DNA of 64,000 nucleotides from assembly GCA_026874595.1 (NCBI GenBank), contig CM049307.1, forward strand, positions 31,979,862-32,043,861, written 5' to 3'. Each line of letters begins with the position of its first letter. The stretch's first letter is position 1. The stretch comes from Sipunculus nudus. Its lineage: Eukaryota > Annelida > Sipuncula > Golfingiida > Sipunculidae. This document shows positions 50,501 to 62,500 of this stretch, piece after piece. The notes below the pieces were generated by a model, which saw only the letters and a program-made list of their open reading frames with translations, was not told the DNA's origin and did not search any database. The translations under genes and the position numbers were made by a program.

Positions 50501-53500
50501 TGATTTGGCTGTTCCTGGGCATTATAACTATTTAGCTGATTAATCTTAGTTATATACATTTGACCTGAGTGATGTAGTTGCATAGTTGGTCTGCTTTAAA
50601 TAATTACATATTGCGGTTTGTATCATGCATGGTACTCAATCTGATTACCAAGCAGACACTATCCATGTGGTACACAAAACAATGTTTAATAATTACATAT
50701 AAAAATAATTGTAATCAAATGAACTGTTACATCTGTAACACAAGTTAGTCTAAGCCTAAAACACGTCCCAAATAGAAAATAAACTAATTCATTAATAGTA
50801 AAGCCAATCAAAGATGAAAACCATAAATTACACAGCAAAACAAAAATTTCAACAAATATATAGAAATATAAAGTTCCAAGGATACAGTCTGAAATTCTAT
50901 GACAGAATTCTCATGTATTGCATCACTGAAAATCTAAATATGTTAATCGTCAGAATCCAAATCCCTAAATGAAAAGTATTTCTGTGTATCTTCTTCTTCA
51001 CTCTCTCCTGTGTTTCAGTAAATAATCTCATCAATTTATATCCAATTTTCTCAATAATTCATATAATCCCAAAGCTTATGATATGTTGATCTCTGAACCT
51101 CCATATCATAGGAGGATATTTCTGTGTATCACAGGTTGCCGATGTGTCAACAGATTAAAATCCTTAAGAATTAACAGTATACTGACATTAAAATAACAAT
51201 TGATATGTTGAATATATATTTTCTCTCTCTCTCTAAGTGTGTATTACTGCTGCAGGTTGCTGGATGTGCTGGCAGCCCGTAAGGACCCCAGTGGTCTGTC
51301 AGGCCAGGTCCTGATCGACGGATACAAGCAGCCCAAAAACTTCAAGTGTATGTCAGGATATGTCGTCCAGGTGAGCATGTTGAATGAAAATCTCAAAATT
51401 GAATATTTTTATGGAACAAAAAGGTTGTAGTATTGGTCAGGGAACAGACAGTATTTAAAAGTTTGTGTAATTTTAAAGGAACAACAACTTAATTATCAAT
51501 TAAGATGCTAGCTGGGGAAAAGTACTCTTGTTATTGTTGCTTGAGGTTCAAAATTCCCACATAATCCTGAAATTTTGAATTACTTGAATATGTCAATTTG
51601 TTGAAAGGACCATGCCAGTTTCCAAAATGGGTGAAAAATCTCACTTTTTCAGCATTAGCCATGCATGCATGTCATATTCTTTGATAGTTTGGTTCATGAA
51701 GCCAGTCATCAGATATGACAGCTTAATTATTATTCTAATTTTGCTAAGAAAATCTTAACATACTTTTGCTCTTTTTAGCCCTCAGCCCTTAGGCTGATGG
51801 GCTATTGTCGTCACCCAAGCTGTCCTCTGTCTGTCCGTCCGGCCGGCCGGCCGGCCGGCGTCTGTTAACTTTTACCTTGTGAGCGGGATATCTGGAAAAG
51901 GATTCACCGTCAAAATTTTATCTCCTCGGTAAAGATGTATATCGACAAAATCTCAGTCAAGTTCGAAGATGGGTGACCTTGACCTATTTTTCTACATTTT
52001 AGAGGTGATTATAGAAAAACACTTAGATGCTTATTACTCAGGAACCATTTGGTGGATTTTCACAAAACTTACTATGATCATAGGGACTGATGATCTGTAA
52101 CTGCTGCACAAGTTTGGGGGCACCACCTACAATTTCTGATTTTTAATGAATTTTTCTTGGATTTTTCAACTTTGGCCTTGTGAGCGAATATATCTCTAAA
52201 AGGATTCACAATAGGAATTTTATTTCTTTGGTGAAGATGTAAATCGACAAAATCTCGGTCAAGTTCGAAGATGGGTGACCTTGACCTACTTTTCAAGGTC
52301 ACAGAGCTTTATAATAGAATAAAACTTATTTTTCAGGAAGCATTTGGTGGATTGTTATGAATCATGGTACATACCACTCCATTTAAAATTTATAACTGAG
52401 ACATGTACAGATATACATCCATGTGAGAACAGATATTTAGTACTTGTTACTGTTACCACCTTTAAACACTGTTCTTTTGGCTGAGGGCTTTTGTCAGCTT
52501 CTGCTGATATTCTAGTTTTTATATATTGTTTTCGATACAATTTATACAGATTGAAAAATAAACTTAAAAATGTCCTGTGCCAGTTGTCTTTTTTATGCCC
52601 CCGCCACAAAGTGGCCGGGGCATATAGTTTTACCCATGTCCGTCATTCCGTCATTCCGTCATTCCGAAATCAAACAGTTGTACGGACTTTTTTTCGCAAT
52701 GCCTGCAGATATTGGCCTAATTTTTGGTGTGTGGGAAGATATAGACCAGTTACAGATCAAGTTCGCGTTTCGTCCCGGTTGACCTACTTTTGACCGTTTT
52801 ACGGCTCCTAAACTTAGAAAATTTCATGAAAAATAGAAATATTCATGACAGATACACATGTATGGACTTTTTTTCGCAATGCCTGCAGATATTGGCCTGA
52901 TTTTTGGTGTGTGAGCAGATATAGACCAGTTACAGATCGAGTTCGCGTTTCGTCCTGGTTGACCTACTTTTGACCGTTTTACGGCTCCTGAACATAGAAA
53001 ATTTCATGAAAAATATGAAATTTCATGACAAATACACATGTACAGACTTTTTTTCGCAGGGCCTGCAGATATTGGCCTGATTTTTGGTGTGTGGACAGAT
53101 ATAGACCAGTTAAAGATCGAGTTCGCGTTTCGTCCCAGTTGACCTCCTTTTGACTGTTTTACGGCTCCTAAACTTAGAAAATTTAATGAAAAATAGAAAT
53201 ATTCATGACAGATACACATGTACGGACTTTTTTTCGCAATGCCTGCAGATATTGGCCTGATTTTTGGTGTGTGGGCAAATATAGACCAGTTACAGATCAA
53301 GTTCGCGTTTCGTCCCGGTTGACCTACTTTTGACCGTTGTACAAACATAGAAAATTTCATGAAAAATAGAAATATTCATGAAAGATACACATGTACAGAC
53401 TTTTTTTCGCAATGCCTGCAGATATTGGCCTGATTTTTGGTGGGTGGGCAGATATAGACCTGTTACAGATCGAGTTCGCGTTTCGTCCTGGTTGACCTAC

Positions 53501-56500
53501 TTTTGACGGTTTTACGGCTCCTGAACATAGAAAATTTCATGAAAAATATGAAATATCATGACAAATACATATGTACGGACTTTTTTTAGCAATGCCTGCA
53601 GATATTGGCCTGATTTTTGGTGTGTGGCCAGATATTGACCAGTTACAGATTGAGTTCACATTTTGTCCTGGTTGACCTACTTTTGACTGTTTTACGGCTC
53701 CTGAACATAGAAAATTTCATGTTAAACATAAATTTTCATGACAAATACACTTGTACAGACTTTTCTTCACAATACCTGCAGATATTGGCCTGATTTTTGG
53801 TGTGTGGGCAGATAATGACCAGTTACAGATCAAGTTCACGTTTTGTCCCAGTTGACCTATTTTTGACCGTTTGACGGTGCTCTAACAAAGAAAATTTCAT
53901 AAAAAGGTGCATATGTATGGACTTTTTTTCGCAGTGCCTGCAGATACGGGCCTGATTTTTGGTGTGTAGGCAGATAATGACCAGTTACAGATCGAGTTCT
54001 TGTTTTGTCTCAGTTGACCTACTTTTGACCATTTGACTGCTCCTGAACATAGAAAGTTTCATGAAAAATATAAACTTTCATAACAAATGCGTATGTACTT
54101 ACTTTTTCTCCTCAATGCCTGCAGATACCACCCTGATTTTTTATGTGTGGGCAGATAATGACAGTTACAGATCGAGTTTGCGTTTCCTCCCGGTTGACCT
54201 ACTTTTGATTGTTTTACGGCTCCTAAACATAGAAAATTTCATGAAAGACAGAAATTTTTATGGAAAATGCACATGTATGGACTTTTTTTCATAATGCCTG
54301 CATATACTGGCATGATTTTTGGTGTGTTGCTTGATAATGACCCGTTACAGATCGAGTTTGCATTTTGCCCTTGTTGACCTACTTTTGACCATACGACACC
54401 TCTTGAACTTAAAAAAATTTTCAAAATTTTACAAATGTTTCTAATTTGCCCAAGGCGGGGGCATTCGTGTCGTTCCGACACATCTAGTTTTTCTGTGTTT
54501 TGCCTGCTGCCAGTTCTACATAAATTTCTAGATCAATATAGGAGTAACCTTGATGATATCATGATATTATGAGACTGAACAAACATGTGTCATGTACTTT
54601 TTGCCACTCACTCACACTGTATAGTGGTTGATTTTCCAGGATGATGTAGTGATGGGTACACTTACAGTCCGGGAGAACTTCATGTTCTCAGCATCTTTAC
54701 GACTTCCTAAAGATGTTTCACTGGAAGAGAAGAAGAAAAAAGTGGAAGAGACTATACAAGAGCTTGGTCTCAGCCATTGTGCTGATTCCAAGGTATGATT
54801 GACCACGTTGTCTCTGCTGGTTGTGCTCTGTAACAGTTAGGCCATACAAAAAATGGTTTTACGGATTGGCCACTCCCATTTTTATGGAAATTCCTTTCAT
54901 TTTATTTGGCAAATGAAGACCAGATCCTTGGTAATGTTGCTAATTTGTTCCACAAATTCCCTAAAAGAATTCTCCAAGAATTGACTAAATTTTGTGTTGG
55001 TCATGTAAACCTGTTCAAGAATTGAAACAAATTTTGTATTATCTATGCAAACTGGCTAAATTCCTTATATTGTCTTTTCTAATAAAGACAAAAAAGGAAA
55101 GGAAAAAAATTGCCTGCTTGCACCATATTTGTTGTTTCTAGAGTCTGTAATGCTATAATTGTATCCGCCAAAATGAAGTTTTGCGGATACTATGTTTTTG
55201 ACCGGGTTCCGCCGCCGCCGCGGCCGCCGCCGCCGCCGCCGCCGCGTTCGTTTCCGGAGAACTCCTCTGAGACTACTGGACAGATTTTTCCGAAACTTAC
55301 ACAAATTATCGGGTCACATGTGAACTGGTGCCTAACCAAGTGACCTTGACCTCTGACCTTTCGTCTCTGCCCAGTGTCCGTTTGAGCGTCTGTTTACACA
55401 CATAAACCCATATATCTCGGGAACGGTTTGACCGATCCGGAAAATTTTTTTACACAAATGTAGCCCTGGGATAGCTTTATAACATACACAACAAAAGGTG
55501 GCGCCACCTGCAACCATGTTTGCACAGTGTCCATCTGTTCATCTGCCTGGGGTTAAAATCACTCATATCTCTGCAGTGGTTTGACTAATTCACCTAAAAT
55601 TTGGCATGCATATACATCCTAGATAGCTTTCTCAATTTTATGACAGGTGGCGCCACCTACATTCACGTTAACGCTCCACACATAAACCCATATATCTCGG
55701 GAACCGTTTGACCGATCCGGAAAATTTTTTTACACAAATGTAGCCCTGGGATAGCTTTATAACATACACAACAAAAGGTGGCGCCACCTGCAACCATGTT
55801 TGCACGGTGTCCATTTGTTCATCTGCCTGGGGTTAAAATCACTCATATCTCTGCAGTGGTTTGACTAATTCACCTAAAAATCGGCATGCATATACATCCT
55901 AGATAGCTTTCTTGATTTTATGACAGGTGGCGCCACCTACATTCACGTTAACGCTCCACACATAAACCCATATATCTCGGGAACCGTTTGACCGATCCGG
56001 AAAAAATTTTACACAAATGTAGCCCTGGGATAGCTTTATAACATACACAACAAAAGATGGCGCCACCTGCAACCATGTTTGCACAGTGTCCATTTGTTCA
56101 TCTGCCTGGGGTTAAAATCACTCATATCTCTGCAATGGTTTGACTAATTCACCTAAAATTCGGCATGCGTATACATCCTAGATAGCTTCCTTGATTTTAT
56201 GACAGGTGGCGCCACCTACATTCATGTTAACGCTGCAGACATCCAAGCTCATATCTCGGGAACCGTTTGACCGATCCTGAAAAAATTTTTACACAAATGT
56301 AGCCCTTGGATAGCTTTATAACATACACAACAAAAGGTGGCGCCACCTGCAACCATGTTTGCACAGCGTCCATCTGTTTGTCTGCTGTGGGATAAAATCA
56401 CTCATATCTCTGCAGTGGTTTGACTTTTCCACTTGAAATTTTGCATGTGTATATATCTTGGATAGTTTCTCATTCAAATAACAGGTGGCACCACCTACAA

Positions 56501-59500
56501 TCATGTTTATGTGGCAGAGATCCAATACTTATAGTTTACATATGTAACTCTATATCCCCTTGCCACTCAATCCATGCCTCACTTCACCCGTCCTTCTCTG
56601 ATTTTGGCGGATACACGTAGTCGCTTGTCGACTACCCGTATTCTAGTTTTTTATGTGTGGCCTAACTTTGAAGTTTCTTAATATGGTGCCATGGTAGTAT
56701 GATGGTACCTCCCACCTGTGCATAACATTGTCACCTCACTTCCAGCACAGTATAGTAGAACATAATAACTTGCTAAGTGACATTTTTTGTCAGTATGTTT
56801 TGTTGATCAGAGACATTTGTTTCTTCTGTACTGTATCAGGTAACTTCATGCTTTTATTGTCATGCAGAGAACGTCTGTTATCTGAGTCGCATTCTTTATA
56901 TATACCATTCTCTGTGGGGCTCAATATTAATAGACATCCGCTTACCTATAGCTTAAGTAAAAGTTCCAGAAAATGGAAAGCTGCTTGTCCAAAAGGGCAG
57001 TTGGTCCGATCTAAACCTTCACCCAAAGGTCTGAATCCTAATTAATCTTCATTTAGCCATTGCCTCTCTTAGAGATATGAAATCATATTGTAAAACCTCT
57101 ATCTTAAATTACCAGTATGTTTATCTGTGCAAATACTAAAGAGAAGTATAATCAATAAACAAACCTTGGAATATGTTTATTGTTGCAAAATAATCATGTG
57201 GAGCACACTTTGTGTTTGTGGCTGTGATCACTGATTTTTTTGTAAGACAAGTAAAGATTAATGTAGGGCAAGTAAAACAAGATGTTACTTGCCATACTGG
57301 GAAAGTATAGTAGAGTGTTGTTTACAGGGTTTTATTTGGATGAACGATGGTTCAGATAAACAATTTTGAATGAGACTGCACCTGGAACCATCGTAATACT
57401 GCTGGGTTCCAGACCTTATCAGATACTGATCACCCACATTAATGAATCTAGCCTATAATAAATGTTTGACAATATTTTGTGACATTTTTTAGCCCAGCTG
57501 ACTATAAGTCATCTGAGCTATAGTCTTGGTCCATTGTCCATCGTCCGTCCGTCTGTATACATGTGGCATGTTTTAGAACCTAGGAATCCAAAATACAGCA
57601 AAATGATAGATGTCCCCAAGATCTCCTACCAAGCTGAAAACTGGGACTCTGCAATGTTGTTCTTTTGAGAAATTAAGGATAAACCTCAATTTTTTATTAA
57701 AAACCTATTTTCACACTTCAGGACTGCCTAATATCAAATCCATTCATCTGTTTTTCCTCATATTTACCACAAATATTCCTCTATATAGTTCCTATGTACA
57801 TGCCAGAAATTTGGTCTGCATTATATAAATATAAAAAAGTAATGGGCCAAAACCTATTGCACCTTGTAAAAAATCAGGAAAAATTTTTGGTCACTTAACA
57901 CAGAAAAATGTTAAAGCTAGGGACTTTTTTCAGTAATATAACTTTAATTAATCTAAATTTAATTTTATACCCAAAATTAGATAAAAAATCTTTTAAATTT
58001 TTCAAAATTTCAGCAAAAATATAAAATTGGTACCTTAAATTTTGCCCTAATTTGACCATGGCACATTTTTTTCTCGTAAGTATATTTAATTTATTTTTCA
58101 CAGCCAGGACACGTGGATTTAATCTGATGAATTCTGAAATTTGAAAGTAAAAGCTTAAAAATTATTCCAACTATTGAAGTTTGTCAGATGCTCTAATGTA
58201 TTTGCATTTTGTATATCCAAGACCCCACTCTTGCACACTACAGCCTTGCCTAGGTAACCTTATTAGTGATGCAGCACTGACAGAACACCCCTGCTGTAAT
58301 AAACATACACTTATTCTCATGGGCCCTACCCTATCACCCCCCCCCCCCTCAGTTCCCCCCCCCAACCACCATCACTAATTATATTGCAATACATGGTTTG
58401 TTATTGTCCACTGTATTTCTATAATTGAATTTAATTCTGTATTCTGTATTTATATTCAGCGGTGTTGTAATTCTCGGGCACTGAGAATAGTATTTTTATT
58501 GCATCTTCAAAAAATCTATGGTGATGCAGTTATAACTGTCACAATCAGCTGAGCACCATGACCCATGGGTCCCTTGTTTATAAATTTAATAAATTTATCA
58601 TTTTGAACACATCAAAATTATTATCAGCCCTGACCTGGAATCCATCAGTATCATATCTGATCATGTCATACGTGCCTGAATTATCATTGCTTTTCTTTGT
58701 TTAAACCAGCTGTGCAATTTAAGAAATGAAATATTTATGGCAACATTTTCTAAAGTCTTATTGCTAATGTTATGATTTAGATAATTCTCAGAACGAAGAT
58801 CAAAGCTATCCTTTAAATCCACCATGATCATTAAAGCTGAGCCAAGGACTACATGGATTGGTGGGACTTAGCTTTTCACACCACAACCTGTGGTCAGATG
58901 CTCAGATATGGTTTTTGTGTACCATTTGTTTGTACAGGCTAATAACCCTGACCACAGCATTTTGATTAAAGTGAGCTGGGATCAACAGAGAGATGGTGCA
59001 TTGTTTTTCACACCTGCTTCCTGCCCTCAGGTGCACAATATGTATCAATGCTGATCTCACTACATTTGTTTTGAGTTCGATGATCTTTTATACCACTTTT
59101 TCTAGAATTTTGTGACGGATAAGATTTCTGTTTAACGGTCAGATTGTTGGTTCTCAGTTTTTTTCTTCAGATAAACAATTTTTTGGATAAACAGGCTTCA
59201 GATATACGATACTGTACTGTACCTTCATAAGTTTAATGTTGAGCAAAGCTCTGGCACTTACCTGCATATGCACAGATCAACATAACATATTAATTTAGCA
59301 CAAGGTATTTACCACCGAGTTTCATGTACTTTGGAGTTTGGATGAGTATTTAATCTCCTCAAGATGAAAGTAGATAATATTTAAATATGTTATAATATAT
59401 AAACACATGTAATCTCCTGTTATATATTGTGGTATTGCTATATCAATGAAGTTTACAAATTAACATAGTTGTCTATAGATCTGCTTCTTTTGTTAATCAC

Positions 59501-62500
59501 AAAGTGCTCAGTGGTCGGGTTTGCTATCTGGAGAAATGTTCCTTTTATTGAATATTAGAATTAGTTATCAATCAATTGATTATCAGTAAAGTATATTGAT
59601 ATATTGGAAAGGTTGTTAGTCACTTATCACATGGAAACAGAGCCATTTAGCAGATACTGATTGGATGCTGCCTTGTAAAAACTAAGATTGACTTATATAA
59701 TATAATATAAATTGAAATACTTATTAAACTTCTGGACCTCCTGTAAAACAAGTTATAGTACTTGACTTATATAATATAACAAAATATATATCAGATTACA
59801 ACATAGAAAAATAATTTGGTATATGTGGACATCAGTAAGAGAGTTATACTTGATAAATTATCATAAGAATATAAAAGTAAAAATATAAGGTAAATCTATT
59901 AAATACCCTGTGTTTATGTTATGTAAGAAAAAACTATACAGTTTGCTGAAAGTGCTAAAGATGTGTCAGTAAGATAGTTAGGTGATGAATTTGCTTGAAT
60001 ACTTACCATCATTTATAATGACCCAGGTGGGGACAGAGTTCATCAGAGGAGTGTCAGGAGGAGAGAGAAAGAGGACCAACATCGGCATGGAGCTGATAAC
60101 CAGCCCCGACGTCCTGTTCCTTGATGAACCTACAACCGGTCTCGATGCCAGTACAGCCAACGCTGTCATGCTGCTACTTCACAGGTATGTCAAGCTGGTG
60201 ACAGGGGTTGTTAAATGTACCTGGTCACCTTGTCCAGTCAAAGGTATGTCAGGCTGGTGACAGGGGTAGTTTAATGTTCCTGGTCTTCTTGTCGAGTCAC
60301 AGGTATGTCAGGCTGGTGACAGGGGTTGTTAAATTTACCTGGTCACCTTGTCCAGTCACAGGTATGTCAGGCTGGTGACAGGGGTAGTTTAATGTTCCGG
60401 GTCACCTTGTCCTGTCACAGGTATGTCAAGCTGGTGACAGGTGTTGTTAAATGTACCTGGTAACCTTGTCCAGTCACAGGTATGTCAGGCTGGTGACAGG
60501 GGTAGTTTAATGTTCCTGGTCACCTTGTCCAGTCACAGGTATGTCAGGCTGGTGACAGGGGTTGTTAAATTTACCTGGTCACCTTGTCCAGTCACAGGTA
60601 TGTCAGGCTGGTGACAGGGGTAGTTTAATGTTCCTGGTCACCTTGTCCTGTCACAGGTATGTCAAGCTGGTGACAGGTGTTGTTAAATGTACCTGGTAAC
60701 CTTGTCCAGTCACAGGTATGTCAGGCTGGTGACAGGGGTAGTTTAATGTTCCTGGTCACCTTTTCCAGTCACGGGAATGTCAGGAAGGTGATATAGGTTG
60801 TTTAATGTACCTGGTCACCTTGTCCAGTCACAAGTATGTCAGACTAGTGATATGGGTTGTTAAATGTACCTGATTGCCTTGTCCAGTCACAGGTATGTCA
60901 GGCAAATGATGGGGGTAGTAAAATGTGCCTGATCATCTTGTCCAGTCACATATGTCAGGCTGGTGACAGGGCAGGGGTAGTAAAATTACCCACCTTACCC
61001 AGAATAGTAGATTTTAAGCATATCCAGCAATGACACAAATGACCATTCTGTATAGCTAACATAAACACCTTCTTTGCATGACTGAGCTCATCAATTCTGT
61101 AAATACTCTGTATTCAGGATATTGTCTGTAAAGTACTCTGTATTCAGGATGTAGTCTGTAGTACTCTGTTCTCAGGTATGTAGTACTTTATATTCAAGAT
61201 ATTGTCTGGAGTACTTTATATTCAGTATGCAGTCTGAAGCACTCTGTATTCAGGATATTGTCTGTAGTACTTTGTACTCAGGATATTTTCTGTAGTACTC
61301 TGTACTCAGGATGTTGTCTGTAATACTTTGTACTCAGGATCCAAATTTTCTGTAGTATGCTTTATTCAGGATATTGTCTGTAGAACTTTGTATTCAGAAT
61401 ATTGTCTGTGATACTCTGTATTCAGAATATTGTCTGTGATACTCTATATTCAGGATATTGTCTGTCATACTCTATATTCAGGATATTGTCTGTAATACTC
61501 AATGTTCAGGATGTAGTCTGTAGTACACTTTATTCAAGATATTTTCTGTAGTACTCTGTGTTGAGGATAATGTCTGTAGTTCTCTGTACTCAGGTTGTTG
61601 TCTGTAGTACTTTGTACCCAGGATCAAATCTGTAGTACTTAAATTCAGGATATTGTCTGTAGCACTTTGCACTTAGGATGTTCCCTGTAGTATATCATAT
61701 TCAGAATATTGTCTGTAGAACTCTGTACTCAGGGTATAAAAATTGTATGTAGTACTTTGTACTCAAGATATTGTCTGTAGTACTCAGTCTCCAGGATATC
61801 CCCTTTAGTACACTGTTCTGTTGCTTATTTCAGGCTTGCTAAGAAAGGCAGGACCATCATCTTTTCAATCCATCAGCCAAGGTACGCCATCTTCAGACTT
61901 TTTGATAGTTTGATGTTACTTGCTAGAGGGCGCACTGTATACCATGGTCCAGCAGGAGAAGCAATTGATTTCTTCAGTTCTATTGGTAAGTCCCAAGACA
62001 GCTCTAAATTCTATATATTCAGGTATCCTGTACCCTGAAAAATTAAACATACATTAATTTAAAAATGGAAAATTAAGCACATTTGTGATATTTAAGAGAA
62101 GGATAGAAAAGTCATGAAAAAATCACAGAACCTGATTGTCTGACTGTTAGAGCGTTGAACATCAACTTATTATGTAATCTCAGAATTTGAAATGAATTCA
62201 CCATGCAAGTGTTATTTTGGAAAATGAATCTCATACTTCCCAACCCACTGCGGAAGCTTTAAGACCTAGACTTCAGGACTGCCTTTAAACACTTGTGCGT
62301 GGCAGTGCACACTGATCTCAGCAATATATCATATATGAATTATTAGTTATACTAAAAGATCATATCATCATTTTTAGAACATTTAAGCACTATGCTAATA
62401 ATTATAAAGTTCACAATTTAAATATAAAAAGGGCCTTAAAAATCAGGGAAAATGGTAAATTCATGCAAATGACAACTCTTTTATCTTTTTCTTTATGTGC

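Noticed and set aside
52491-54294. ORFs with shared [10 protein letters not shown] or [11 protein letters not shown] text
   Set aside because: They are frames of the family B tandem units, with stops and shifts between copies; identical pseudo-peptides occur at 9585, 25581 and 52570.
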